Positions 1 through 10,869 are shown, numbered from the stretch's first letter. The stretch is 64,000 nucleotides of DNA from Hymenopus coronatus (GCA_030762935.1 CM060898.1:101749281-101813280); one strand, 5' to 3'. Numbers and translations are program-made. The notes: generated by a model not told the origin, from the sequence alone.

Positions 1-620
1 AAAACGTCATTTCCTGTTTGATAAAGTTAAAGTAGTTCAAAATTGAAACTAAAAACAAGGAGTATCTCAGAAACCGTCACCTCTACATAAAAAACGATAT
101 AACATTATGTATTTTAACGAGATCTGCATTCTTGGTCTAATAAGTTTTTGTCTATCTCTTACGGTTTACAAAACTCATCCAAAGTAAAGTGTTCTTCAGA
201 GGCTATTTACAGAAAATTAAAAATATACATTTTATTTGTGATGAAATTATTCTTAATATACTGTATTTTAATAAAAATCATTAGAGCCATTTTTGTGAAA
301 AACGAAATATTCAAAAAGTATTCCATGTAAAGGATAGTTTGGGGCGCGGAGATTTTCCTCTAAAAATCTTTTTCTCTCATCCTTGGAAGATACTAAATCT
401 AAATATCAAGTTTGGTATTTAACGGTATTTTTGTTTTTGAGCTGTCCTATCCACACACATACACAGACACACAAACAAGGCTCATTTTCTAAAAATACTT
501 TTCGGACTCAGAGGACCCCAAAACAATATTCCCGATGAAATCTCGACATCGAACTTTTGGAAGGAATAAAATACCTGCGCTATCCGCTATGTACATTGTA
601 CATATGGGGCTAGTGGAAGG
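1..620 (+). repeat. Family A copy 1, left end outside window
   Basis: The window opens inside a family A copy. The conserved blocks run in the usual order: AACAAGGAGTATCTC, the TTACGGTTTACA block, CCATGTAAAGGATAGTTTGGGG, the CA-rich tract near 450-475, then the end palindrome around 590-606. The final word has decayed to GGAAGG. The next copy starts 9 bases later across an A-run, so the two lie head to tail. Confidence 0.85.
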
Positions 621-628
621 AAAAAAAA

Positions 629-775
629 TCTGATGTGTTTCATTCGCATGAATTTCGCTACATTTCTGTAACAAATTGATGTAGAAAAAGCTTATTCTTC
701 TATCTACATCATGCTAATGGAGGTAAACGTTACCAGATTGTGTCCTTATTACTTGGTCCCTTGTAAGTAGAAGAG
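629..775 (+). repeat. Family A copy 2, left-end fragment
   Basis: Begins TCTGATGTGTTTCATTCGCAT, a variant of the standard left end, and runs through the TTACTTGGTCCCTTGTAAGTAGAAG block. It is then cut off and another left end follows at 782. It contains only the first 150 or so bases of the unit. Confidence 0.8.
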
Positions 776-781
776 AGAAAA

Positions 782-1588
782 TCTAATGTGTTTCATGCAC
801 ATGATGTCCTCTAGCTGTTCGGCAAACAAACGTTTTATTCAAAAGATTTATCTTTTATCTACATCATGCTAATCAAGATAAACACAAGCCTCCTTGAAGT
901 AGACGGGAAATAAGCAAATACGCAGATTAAAGCGATAATCTCGTCCTTTGAAAGCCGTTCGCTATGTCAAACAATTGAAATTACAAGCTCTCTGCTTGCC
1001 AGGAGTAAACAAACGAGAAACGAGAAGAAAGATGTCTTCCCACTGAAACTAATAATCCGGAATGTCTCGGAAACGGTTAACTCTACAAAAAAATGTATAT
1101 GACAAACTGTGTCTTAATGAGGTTTAAATTTTTTGTATAGTACGTTTTTGTAAATCTCCTACGGTTTTTCAGTTACATAAAAGTTATCCAGAATTAAAGG
1201 CTACTCAAGATAGCAACACACTTCGTTTGTCATAAAAATATATTAAATATAAGGTATTTTAATCAAAATTATTAGAGCCATTTTTTAGAAAATAAAATGT
1301 TTTGAAAATTGTTCCATGTAAAGGGCAATTGTGGTGGGGGAACTTTCTTGAAAATCTTTGTATCGCATCCTTGGAAGATACTGATCTTAAATGTCAAGTT
1401 TGGTATTAGTGGACTTTCCGTTTTTGAGCTATGCTGCTCACACACACGGACATTTTTCTAAAAATGCTTCTTTTTTTATTCAGAAGGTCTCAAAACATGT
1501 ATTTCCGGTGAAATCTCGGTATCCAATTTTTGGGCTCAATACAATACCTTCTCTATACACTATGTACATAGTACCTGTAGAGAAAGCA
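782..1588 (+). repeat. Family A copy 3, near complete
   Basis: Left end TCTAATGTGTTTCATGCACATGA; right-end palindrome CACTATGTACATAGTACCTGTAGAGAAAGC at 1557-1587. All internal blocks are present, with a short CA tract at 1437-1448. Divergent from the young copies (older subfamily type, with AAACATGTATTTCCGG and AATACAATACC before the palindrome). Confidence 0.85.
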
Positions 1589-1592
1589 AAAA

Positions 1593-1845
1593 GGTCATTT
1601 TTGGAAAAAGGTGAACACAACTCAAAAGCGAAAACTCGGTAAAATACCACATTTAATATTTGTTTTATACTATCTTCCAAAAATGCGACACAAAGATTTT
1701 GAGGAAAAATCTCCCCACCCTAAACTACCCTTTACATGTAAAAAATTGCAAACATTGTAATTTCTCAAAAATGGCTCTCAACAATTTTGATTAAAATACC
1801 CTATGTTAAACATACTCGCTGGACAATCAAAATGTGTATCTTAAA
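1593..1845 (-). repeat. Family A fragment, inverted
   Basis: Carries the middle blocks in reverse: CTCAAAAGCGAAAACTCGG, the GATGCGACACAAAGATTTTGAGG block, the CCCCACCCTAAACTACCC block and AATGGCTCTCAACAATTTTGATT. It abuts copy 3 tail to tail. Neither end of the unit is present. Confidence 0.8.
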
Positions 1846-1849
1846 ACGC

Positions 1850-2114
1850 TTGTCATTTAACTGTCTTAAACATATGCTAATTTAATAAAAATACATCAAT
1901 TTTTCAGTAAAACAAAGTTGTAAAAATGTAGTCCCTGTAAACGGCAGCGTGAGGTGAGGGATTATTTTGAAAATCTTTGTCACATCCTTGGAAGGTACTG
2001 AGCATAACTTAATAATTAAGTACTTGGAAGATGCTGAACTTAAATGGTTATTATCGGTCTTTTAGTTTTTGAGCTATGCTGCGCGCGCACACGAACACAC
2101 AAGCACCTTTTTCT

Positions 2115-2159
<45 letters not shown>

Positions 2160-2239
2160 ACTCAGCCTGCGGCGAAATCTCGACATCAAATACCATACCT
2201 TCTCTGAACAATGTGAACATGGTACATATAGAGAAAATA
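1850..2239 (+). repeat. Family A right-half fragment with poly-T
   Basis: Right half only: CCTTGGAAGGTACTGAG, the TTTTTGAGCTATGCTG block, a GCGCGCACACGAACACAC tract in the CA position, then the end ACCTTCTCTGAACAATGTGAACATGGTACATATAGAGAAA. A partial duplication of the TTGGAAG-ATGCTGAACTTAAAT block is visible near 1995-2045. A 42-base T-run interrupts it. Confidence 0.75.
2117..2158. repeat. Poly-T run, 42 bases
   Basis: Uninterrupted T-run inside a family A fragment, just after the CA position where the unit normally has only a short T-run. Probably slippage expansion of that run. Confidence 0.95.
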
Positions 2240-2299
2240 AAAATATATCATTTTCTAAAATGTATATTTCTCTTTTCTCTTTTCGTTTCATTATCCATC

Positions 2300-3450
2300 A
2301 AACATATTTTAGGGAAAGCAACTGGTTATATTGGTATAGTGAAAGTAGAGTTCTTTATTACTTTATACGCAGCGACAGTTATTTCCACGATGACATATGG
2401 AGGAGAAATATGGGGGTGGGACCAAACAGGGAATCTGGACCGAATGAGGGCCCAATTTTTGAAAGGAATTCTGGGTGTAGGGAGGGGTACGGCAAACTGC
2501 GGAATAATGAGGGAATTTGGGGCGCATAGTGAAACGCAGTCTGCTACCGTGAACAGTTGCGAATGGAAGGTAATTCGACGTGGGCATCAAAATTAAAGAA
2601 AGTGTGGAAACCATTGGGATGGGATATACATTTGGTTGGTGGGGCAGGCAAACAGAGGGAGTATTTGGAGAAAAATTAAGAACCGCCTCTGTGATATTGA
2701 CAGACAGCAAATAATTGCGCAATGCACGAAGAAGGTTTCATTAGAAATGCAGTCTGGGCTAAAATCGGAGTGGGGTATGGAGCAATACATGAAAACAGGT
2801 ACCAAACTCATTAGAGAGTAGCTCGCGTATATTATACTAGGAGCATGCAGAAGCACAAAAATTGCTCACCAGAATGGTACGAGAATCTGTCCCATTTGCG
2901 AATAGGAAGCGTCGTGGACCCACATCTTGGCAAGATGTAGGGGTACGGTGGAATGGCGGGAAAAATATTTACCGCGCTTCTTTACCACCGCGAATGTAGA
3001 GCTAGAAGCATGTTGGACGTTACTGGAAGGCACGGAAGACGTGGACGGGCTAGGTAAATTTATACTTAAGGCAAGACAGCTGAGATCTGGCAAGGCTGCC
3101 AATAGAGAAGAGTGGTAGGAACAGCTAAACAAAAGTGACTACATAATATATTTTATGTCATACTTATGTCATTGTTGTGTATATATTTCTTTTAAGTGTA
3201 TTTACCTATTACAATAGGGTACTTTTATGCTTCTGAATAAGGTGTATTCTGTGCTGCAAATTTAAATTGCAGTATTTGATTATCTTTGTCTTTTTATTTT
3301 CGTGTTTACTCTTTTAATTCTTTGTTGCTTTAATATTGCTTTTTATGTTGTGTATTACAAAAGCACGTACGGTCTGTGGAACCGTGCGATTGTTGAAGTT
3401 CAATGTATGATATTGTTACGTCAATAAATACACTTATTCGTTCATACTTT
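2300..3450 (+). pseudogene. LINE-K: 3' half of a non-LTR retrotransposon, decayed
   Basis: 5'-truncated LINE remnant. Frame fragments from 2313 read like the region after the reverse-transcriptase palm in jockey-group LINEs of insects: YGGEIWGWDQTGNLDRMRAQ (the 'YG.EIWGW ... Q..FLK.ILGV' signature). Further downstream, in shifting frames, come WYENLSHLRIGSVVDPH and a C-terminal region ending near 3118. Many stops and frameshifts mean no functional protein. The 3' end near 3425-3450 carries CAATAAATACACTTATTCG, matching the 3' end of the shorter copy at 54557-55046, which confirms the family and its terminus. The exact LINE clade is not resolved; the assignment to a retrotransposon is firm. 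Confidence 0.75.
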
Positions 3451-3904
3451 GTATGTAGAGGGATAGAACCTAGGTTAGTTCCAAGCAATATAAATACTTA
3501 GACAAACGTTATAATTGAAAGGTTCTAGAGATCAAGCTTTTGAGTAATAAAGAGATGGTGGAATGGAAATGCAAACATTTCTCAATTAACACGGCAATTA
3601 ACTTAATTTGATGAGATTACTTAATTTTTCAAGAATTGCCCTTTTTCACCCTGTGTTTAATACGTTTATTTTTCTAAAACCAGCACTTAAAATTGTTTTA
3701 TTACACTGCAAACGTTTCTAAAACGGACACAATGATACCTTGATGTATATTTACACCACACTGATCCGCCATACTATACAATCACAGGACTTTTTCGTTA
3801 ATTCATATTTCATAGCTTTAGTAATACTACGCTTGTATTATGCTTAATTTCCTTCTACTTAGTTCTGTACCATTTGCCTTTCTAATTTCTCGATCACATA
3901 TGTA
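3451..3904. other. No recognised feature
   Basis: AT-rich sequence with no ORF of note and no match to the other repeats in the window. It could be single-copy host DNA. Confidence 0.5.
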
Positions 3905-4197
3905 AACTGTACGTAGTGGATAGTGAAGAAGTTGGATTCCATTCAATACCGAGATTTCGCCAGAAATATAAATTTTGAGATTCCTAAACCCAGAAAAGGA
4001 ATTTTAGTAAAAGATTCGTGTGTGTGTATGTGAGGAATTGAACTCAAAAACGAAAAATCCATTAAGTACCAAACTTGATATCCACCTCAGCATCTTCCAA
4101 GGATGAGACACGAAGATTTTCAAGACAATTCCCCCATTCCAAACTACCCTTTAATGAAAAAATGTTCTAAAATTTTAATTTTCTCAAAAATGGCTGT
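3905..4197 (-). repeat. Family A right-half fragment
   Basis: Runs from a degraded palindrome (GTACGTAGTGGATAGTGAAGAAG) through GAGATTTCGCCAGAAATATA, a GTGTGTGTATGTG tract and CCCATTCCAAACTACCC to AATGGCTGTATAA. It then meets an oppositely oriented family A left half at about 4200. Confidence 0.8.
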
Positions 4198-4199
4198 AT

Positions 4200-4552
4200 A
4201 AAACTTATTTTTAAAAAGCCTATACTTTTATCTACTTTAAGCTAATCGAGATAAACTTTAGCATAAACACTCTTATTGCTTTCTTCTTGTAAGTAGAAGG
4301 GAAATAAGGGAGTACACCAGGCTAAACATTTTAAAAGCTGGTTGCTATGTGATTGCATTTTTTTTCTTTTTTTTCTTTTTTTTTTGCATGACCAGGAGTT
4401 GACAAGTTCTCATATGAAAAGTTTTAAATATTTTAAAACTGAAACCAATAACGAGAAATATCTGGGTAGTGGATAATTCCACGAAAAAATGTATACAACT
4501 TAAATTATGTGTTCTAACGAGATCTATACCTTTTGTGATACACACAAAAAAC
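4200..4552 (+). repeat. Family A left-half fragment
   Basis: Contains TTTTTAAAAAGCCTATACTT, the CTAATCGAGATAAAC block, the TTGTAAGTAGAAGGGAAATAAGG block, AGCTGGTTGCTATGTGATTG and GGAGTTGACAAGTTC, ending at GATCTATACCTTTTGTGATAC. It is cut there by the start of the next, inverted copy. The first 40 bases of the left end are missing. Confidence 0.8.
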
Positions 4553-4559
4553 GCTTTTT

Positions 4560-5391
4560 ACTTTCTCTATACGTACTATATATAGCGTATAGAGTAGCTA
4601 TTGTATTGTACCCAAAAATTCGATACCGAAAAAGAAGGTTTGTGACCCCTTGAATACAAAAAAAAAAAAAAAAAAAAAAAAAAGAACCGTTTATAGGAAA
4701 ATGTGTGTGTCTCTGGGCCGATTAAAACCAAACTTGGTATTTAGGTTTGGTATCTTCCAAGGATGCGACACGAAGATTTTCAAAAAAACCTCCCCACCCC
4801 AAACTACCCTTTACATGGAAAAAAATTAGGAAATTTTGATTTTCTTAAAAATGGCTCTAACGATTTTGATTTAAATATCTTATATTTAAGATATTTACTT
4901 GCCAAATAAAGTGTATATTTTGAATTTTCTGGGAATAGCCTCTAAAGACCTCTTTATAATAGACGATTTTTATTGAATTTTGCATAACTGCTAAACAGTA
5001 AGAGATTGACAAAAACTTACTAAATAGAAAATGTAGATCACGATAAAACATCACAATTTATGTCATATATTTCTTTTTCATGGAGTGGATCGGTTCTGAG
5101 GTATTCCTTGGTATTGGTTTCAGCTTTAAAAAAAACATACTTCTCTCAGAAGCAATTTGTCAACTCCTGTCCATTCAAACAAAGGAACTTCAGTCACATA
5201 GCAACCAGCTTTTGACTATCACTTTAACCTATGGTACTTCCTTATTTAACTTCTACTTACAAGGAAGCAAGTAATAAGACTATTTCTGCTAATTTTTTCT
5301 TGATTAGCATGAAGTAAATAGAGGCATAAGCTTTTTAACAATAATTTGTTGCAGAGATGTAGAGAAAGTCATGTGAATGAATCACATCAGA
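4560..5391 (-). repeat. Family A copy, complete, 832 bp
   Basis: Starts ACTTTCTCTATACGTACTATATATAGCG (palindromic end) and finishes GAAAGTCATGTGAATGAATCACATCAGA. All internal blocks are present. A 26-base A-run at 4658-4683 expands the usual short A-run beside the GT tract. Followed after five T by the next copy in the same orientation. Confidence 0.9.
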
Positions 5392-5396
5392 TTTTT

Positions 5397-6271
5397 ACTT
5401 TCTCTAGCCCCATATGTACAATGTACATAGGGATAGAGAAGTATTGTATTCCACCCAAAATTCGATACAGAGATTTCACCGGAAATACATGTTTTGGGAC
5501 CCCCTGTATCCTAAAAAAGCATTTTCAGAAAAAGGTCCGTGTGTCTGTGAACACGATAACTCAAAAACGAAAAGTAGCTAAAATACCAAACTTGGTATTT
5601 AAGTTTAATACCTTCCAGAGATGCGACACGAAGATTTTCAGAAAAATCCCCCACCCCAATCTACCCTTTACATGGAATTTTTTTCGAAAATATCTATTTT
5701 CTAAAAAATGGCCCTAACGATTTTGATTAAGATATCATATATTAAAGATATTTACCTAACAAATAAAATATAAATCTTGAATTCTCTGGGAATAGCTCAT
5801 GAAGGCTTGTTTAATCTGGATGAATTTGGCTTAATTTGGCATAACTAGTAAACCGTAAGAGATAGACAAAAACTTACTATACAAAAAATTTAGGTCTTGT
5901 TAAAATACACAAGTTATGTCATATACATTTTTCTCGTGGAGCTTAACGTTTTCGAGGTATTCATTGTTATTAGTTTCAGCTGTGAAGTAGTTACTTTTCT
6001 CAGACGGGAGTGTCCGTTTTTCTTTTGTTCCACTCCTGGCCAAGAAAAGAAGCGATTTGTAATGACAATCGCATAATGACAGCTTTTAAAACATTTGAGT
6101 ATCGGTTTAGCCTAGTGTATTCCCTTATTTTCTTCCTACTCATACGGAACTAAATGATAAGAACATTGTGCTAATGAGTACCTAGATTAGGAAGGTGCAG
6201 AAAGAAGAAGAATCTTATGTATGAAGTTTGTAAAAGAGCTAGAGAAAGTCAGGTGAGTGTAACACATCAGA
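5397..6271 (-). repeat. Family A copy, complete, 875 bp
   Basis: ACTTTCTCTAGCCCCATATGTACAATGTAC at one end, GAGTGTAACACATCAGA at the other. It belongs to the older subtype with GTATTGTATTCCACCC beside the palindrome. A chance frame of about 120 codons crosses it and is not a gene. Confidence 0.9.
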
Positions 6272-6740
6272 TTTTTGTTATATAGCGGAGCATAATCTGG
6301 TGACTGGAGCACGTCAGCTTTTTGTTAATGCTAAACGCTGATTTGTGATCAGGGTGCGAAAACTGCCTTGTCTATGTCCAGTGAGGCTATCCAGGAGTAC
6401 TTTAAGGTAAATCTTGAGACTTGTTTGTTATCTTACATAAGAGCAAGTCCGACTTTACAGGACTCCGGCTATTGAGAACCTGTTCCTAGGTACATGGTGG
6501 ATTCTTTCACGTGTCCCCCGAGCTGGGTGTTGTACTGCGGCTACCTGAATGCATGTCTCGAAGCTCTGTGAAGAGATTGCTCCAACACAACATTCAACAG
6601 TAATCGGAAAACACTGTTCCAGTTAATTAAAAAACACACATTCACTGCATCACAATGATGTACCGTTTCTGAATCTCTCTGTGTTTGTCTTCTCAAGTGG
6701 CTTATAGGGAGAGGCAGATTACTAAGGCATGTCTTATGAT
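6272..6740. other. No recognised feature
   Basis: Mixed-composition sequence, less AT-rich than its surroundings, without a convincing ORF or a match elsewhere in the window. Possible single-copy DNA or an unrecognised old repeat. Confidence 0.45.
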
Positions 6741-6786
6741 ATTTTAGAAAAAAGGTTTGTGTATGTGTGTCCGTGAACAACATGCT
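6741..6786 (-). repeat. Family A scrap at the GT tract
   Basis: TTTTAGAAAAAAGGTTTGTGTATGTGTGTCCGTGAAC matches the GT-tract region of inverted family A. A mariner remnant starts directly after it. Confidence 0.55.
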
Positions 6787-7885
6787 AGGCACGTTCAATA
6801 AGTCCTTACAAAATCCAAGAAATTACACTCGTAGCATCCAGAAAAAGTTTCGTTGCCATAAGCGATTGAATCAACAATCCTTTTCTTATTTTGAAATATG
6901 GAAAAAAAACTAGTTTCTTGAGGTGATTAAACCCTTCTATTTAAAAGTCGAGTTGAATGAATATCATGATACATCTGTCCATGCGTTTGCAACAATTTAT
7001 AATTGGATACAAGAGAGGTGAATTGGATCAGTAAGAGAGAGGTGAATTGGATCAGTAAGAGAGAGGTGAATTAAGTAAAAATAAACAAAGGCCTTTCCTA
7101 CCTAAAAAAGAATTTTTGCTGAATTTAAAAAGACCTTGTATACAAAACGCTGAACATCGTTCCGGACGTCCAGTAGTAGTGACTTCATCCTAAACTATTT
7201 ACAAAACCCAGTGTTCTTAATTGTGCACCACCATTAGGTCTGACAAAGTTTTCGTCAAGATGGGTGACACGTTTTTCTCAATGGAGAAAACTCTTGTGAT
7301 CAATTCCGTCGCAATTATGAGTTTCTGCGACGATACATAACCGTGGATGAACTATGGATACACTACTAAACTCCAGAGACAAAAGTACAGTCAAAGCAGT
7401 GGATTTTTAAAGGCGAACCAGTCCGGAGATGGCAAAGGTGTCGAAACCTATAGACAAAGTGATGGTCTCGTTTTATTTGGGATGCACGCGGAATTATCTA
7501 CATTGATTATTTGCAGAACGGAAGAACAAATACATTGAGAGAATTATGCATCGTTATTGAAATCGTTGCATTCAATCAAGACAATGCAAGCAGTTTCGAT
7601 TGCGAAAATTATAGAACAAAGGTTCGAATTACTAAAACATCCACCGTAATCGCCAGATTTAGCCCTCGGTGACTTTTTTTATTTTAAAACTTGAAAAAGT
7701 GGCTTGGCGAAAACCATTCATGTGTAACGAAGAGGTCATCTCCCAAACAGAGCTTATTTTAAATACCTTCCGAAATCCTAGTTTTTGGAAGGCTTAAAAC
7801 AGTTGGAAAAACGCTGGGAAAAGTGTATCGAGCTAAATGATATTATATTGAAAACTAAAGAAAAAATTACCAAAAATGATTTGTT
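6787..7885 (+). pseudogene. Mariner-like transposase remnant (distinct from the irritans-like copies)
   Basis: Tc1/mariner DNA transposon, decayed. Mariner signatures appear in order but in shifting frames: SGRPVVV near 7160, then RRYITVDELWIHYYTPETK near 7327-7375, containing the first catalytic Asp. Next come FKGEPVR and WDARGIIYIDYL near 7475-7510, then FNQDNAS near 7575 with the second Asp. The block HPP-SPDLAP-GDFF near 7630-7680 holds the third Asp, and the C-terminal LKQLEKRWEKCIEL is at about 7790-7835. Several stops and frameshifts and a 24-bp tandem duplication at 7013 show it is dead. The element edge near 6790 (GTTCAATAAGTCCTTAC) partly matches the reverse complement of the far edge near 7880, consistent with worn terminal inverted repeats. 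Confidence 0.85.
7013..7072. repeat. 24-bp tandem repeat, 2.5 units
   Basis: Unit GAGAGGTGAATTGGATCAGT plus AAGA occurs at 7013-7036 and 7037-7060, with a half unit at 7061-7072. It lies within the 5' part of the mariner remnant, in a place where the protein would encode its N-terminal linker. Confidence 0.95.
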
Positions 7886-7889
7886 TTTC

Positions 7890-8371
7890 TATCTTTTTCT
7901 AAGGAGTTTTTTAAAGCCCCAATATTGTGTGTTCCATTCGTATAAGTTTGTATACCTGCTCTGCAACCAAAATTCTTACAAAAGATTATTCTTCCCTCTG
8001 TTCTTCTTGTCAAGGCGGTACGACTTCAAAGTTGAATTTCTTGGCCTTCTCAACAATGTTTTCAGGAATTTCTTTTCAGTACAATCGTAGTCCAATTTGG
8101 CATTCTCAGTTTTCTCAAATCATTCATGACGTCATTCTCAGCGGATTTTCGGTCTGCATGCTGCTCTGGTTCCCAAGGGTTACCATTTATGTATTCCTTT
8201 CACACGTCTTTAGTCTTCCATTCTTTTAACATGGCCAAACCAGCTTAATTTCATAGCCCTAATAAACTTCACAATATATTAGTTTTGTATTAGTTCATTT
8301 AAATTTTTATTGGTTTGTATTCTTCAGCTGCCACCTCTATATTTAGTGTGTCCGAAAATTCTTCTTAGGAT
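7890..8371 (-). pseudogene. LINE-R: reverse-transcriptase C-terminal fragment, part 2
   Basis: Reading the minus strand from 8371 gives LERRILRRIFGHTKYRGGS followed, after a stop, by NKNLNELIQN and YIVKFIRAMKLSWFGHVKRM. This is the end of the ORF2 of a common non-LTR group whose C-terminus reads 'ERRILR.I.G ... W.GHV.RM'. It continues the sequence at 9970-10094. The element was split by a later compound insertion (8372-9969). No intact frame remains. The rest to 7890 is presumably the degraded C-terminus and 3' UTR; that part is inferred. Confidence 0.7.
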
Positions 8372-9113
8372 TCTCCTTTCAAGGATTAACAACAATAACA
8401 GCTACCAAATTTCATTGGTATGGCTTCTATCCCATAAAGGCATTACCGGAAATGAAAAGGCAGATGTGATAGCTAAATATGCTACGAGACTTCAACAAAT
8501 TGAAGCTGGATTAATTGGTACATTTCAGGATGCTAAAAAAATGTTTAAAAGTCATATCGCGGACCGCTGGGACGAACAGTGGAAATCTACGCCCTCAAAA
8601 CTGCAACTGGTTAGGAAATCTATTGCAGAACCGGCAATATCACACCTTAAATTCCGAAGAAAACAAAAAGCCCTACTTACCAGGTTGCGCATCGGCCACT
8701 TCCTCAATCATGGTTATCTGATGAAGTTCAGCCCGAGAAGTCATATTAACATCTCACCCTATCCTCAAGTGCCCTGCTTTACTGATCTACAGAAGTAACT
8801 TAAACCTCAAGAGTGATCTGTGTTCCATTTTTAGCACCACTCAAGGATGCAGAAAAGTTATCAAGTCAATGAAAATATCACAAATATTGTCTTATTATAT
8901 AATGTGATTTTATTGTTATAACCAGAGTTTGATACGATTATAATTGTTTACCAATTTACATTTACTTTATTTTACTTTTACCAAAGTTCAAATATTTAAG
9001 TTTATGACCACAGTTGTAATGTATTTGTATTAAATTGTGTATCTTGTTATGTAAGAATATTGTGGTCGCTGATGACCTTAGTTGTTATAAAGTTACCTTA
9101 AATACATTAAAAA
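8372..9113 (+). pseudogene. LINE-J: 5'-truncated copy with RNase H remnant and A-tail
   Basis: Open frame 8310-8798 enters the LINE at about 8372. It reads VWLLSHKGITGNEKADVIAK, the last motif of the RNase H domain found in jockey/I-group LINEs, including its final catalytic Asp. It continues with the tail motif TRLRIGHFLNHGYLMKF that precedes the C-terminal Cys-rich end. After the stop at 8798 comes a 3' UTR ending ACCTTAAATACATTAAAAAAA near 9113. The same 3' sequence occurs inverted at 25801-25902 and 28070-28462, confirming the family. It lies between the two halves of LINE-R, so it inserted there. A family A copy sits directly on its A-tail. Confidence 0.8.
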
Positions 9114-9115
9114 AA

Positions 9116-9787
9116 TCTGATGTGTGACACTCACATGACTTTCTCTAGCTGTTCTACAAAACCTCTTACATAAGATTGTTCTTCTTTCCGCATCTTGCTA
9201 ATCGTTGTACTCATTAGTACAATGTTCTAATTATTTAGTTTTGTATAAGTAGCAAGAAAATAGGGGAATACGCTAGGCTAAACCAATAGTCAAATGCTTT
9301 AAAAGCTGTCGTTATGCGATTGTCATTACATATCGCTTCTTTACTTGGCCAGGAGTAGAAAAAAGAAAAACGGACACTCCCGTCTGAGAAGTATAAGTAC
9401 TTCACAACTGATACTAATAACAATGAATACCTCGAAAACTTAACAAGACCTAATTTTTTTGTATAAATAGTTTTGTCTATCTCTTACGGTTTACTAGTTA
9501 TGCCAAATTAAGAAAAATTCATCCAGAATAAACAGGTCTTTAGAAGCTATTCCCAGAAAATTTAAGATATACATATTATTTGTCGGCTAAATATCCTCTA
9601 AAATATTTTAGTCGAAATCGTTAGAGCCATTTTTAAGAAAATCAAAATTTTCGAAAAAAGTTCCATGTAAAGGGTGGTTTGGAGTAGGGGGATTTTTCTC
9701 AAGATCTTCGTGTCGCATCCCTGGAAGATATTAAACTTAAATACCAAGTTTGGTGCTTTACCGACTTTTCGTTTTTGAGTTATCGTG

Positions 9788-9838
<51 letters not shown>

Positions 9839-9965
9839 ACACACGGACCTTTTGTGAAAATGCTTTTTCTTTTGGATACAGGTGAAATCTCGATATCCAA
9901 TTTTTCGGTGGAATACAATACTTCTCTATCCCTATGTACATTGTACATATGGGGCTAGAGAAAGT
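9116..9965 (+). repeat. Family A copy, complete, 850 bp
   Basis: Starts TCTGATGTGTGACACTCACATGA on the A-tail of LINE-J and ends GTACATATGGGGCTAGAGAAAGT. It contains the longest pure CA tract of the window. The segment after the CA tract lacks the usual GGGACCCTAAAACATAT block, a small internal deletion. Confidence 0.9.
9790..9836. repeat. (CA)n microsatellite, about 23 units
   Basis: Pure CA tract at the fixed internal site of the family A copy, between GTTATCGTGTT and TGACACACGGACC. Confidence 0.97.
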
Positions 9966-9969
9966 AAAA

Positions 9970-10094
9970 ATAATAGTTTTGTTTTATTGATTTTTTCAGT
10001 AGCCAAGTTTCACAAGCGTAGGTCACAATTGGCCTTATTATGGTTCCATATAACTTCAATTTGGCTTCTTTCTACTAGTTTGCTTTTGGTCAAG
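9970..10094 (-). pseudogene. LINE-R: reverse-transcriptase fragment, part 1
   Basis: On the minus strand it reads LYGTIIRPIVTYACETWLLK, the 'LY.T.I.P.LTY..E.W' motif downstream of the reverse-transcriptase palm. It continues KSIKQNYYF. This joins in order, across the 1.6-kb insertion, to LERRILRR at 8371, so the two pieces were once contiguous. It ends where a family A copy begins at about 10095. Confidence 0.75.
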
Positions 10095-10861
10095 TTTTAT
10101 TATTCTTCGTTCTACTTAATGTTAAGCATTACCAAAATTGATCTTATAACATAGTTCCTTATAAGTAAAAGGTAACTAGGGGAATATACTAGGCTAAAGT
10201 GATAGTGCATTTTAAAGTTGCTATATAATTACATTGAAATTCACTTCTTTGCTTATCCAGAAGTAAAACAAAATAAACCCGGACGTCTTTGTTTAGGAAA
10301 GGTATAAATATTTTAAAATTCAAACCAATATATCTCGGAAATGGTTAGCTCCGCAGCAGAAATGTACGTATAGAAATTGTGAATTTTCGAGATCTATATT
10401 ATTTTTGTATATTAGATTTTGTTTATTTCTTACGATTTGCCAATTACCAAAAGTAATTGGGAATGAAGTGGACTCAGAGGAAACTCAAGATATGCATGTT
10501 ATTTGTTATGTATATTTAATATTACGGTATATTAATTAAAACACATTAGCACAATTTTTGACAGTCAAATATTTCGAAAATTTTTCCACATAACGGGTAA
10601 CTTGGGATGGAGGGATTTTCATGAAACTTCGTGTCGCATTCTTGATAGATACTAAAGTTAAATAGCAAGTTTGGTATTTAACGCACTTTTCGTTTTTGAG
10701 CTATGCAGCCCACAGGCGCACATAGACACATACTTTTTTTTTTATAAACTCTCTTTTTAGATTCAGGAGGTCTCAAACATATATTACTGGTGAAATCTCG
10801 GTATCGTTTTTTTGGGGTGGAATACCTACGACGTACATTTAACTTAGATGCTAGAGAAAGT
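10095..10861 (+). repeat. Family A copy lacking the left end
   Basis: Starts within the TTCTACTTAATGTTAAG block and runs to GTACATTTAACTTAGATGCTAGAGAAAGT. The CA position holds only CACAGGCGCACATAGACACATAC, an immature tract. Divergent copy. Confidence 0.8.
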
Positions 10862-10869
10862 AAAAATGA

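Noticed and set aside
2040..2291. Minus-strand 83-codon frame with a poly-lysine run
   Set aside because: It is the translation of a poly-T run inside family A.
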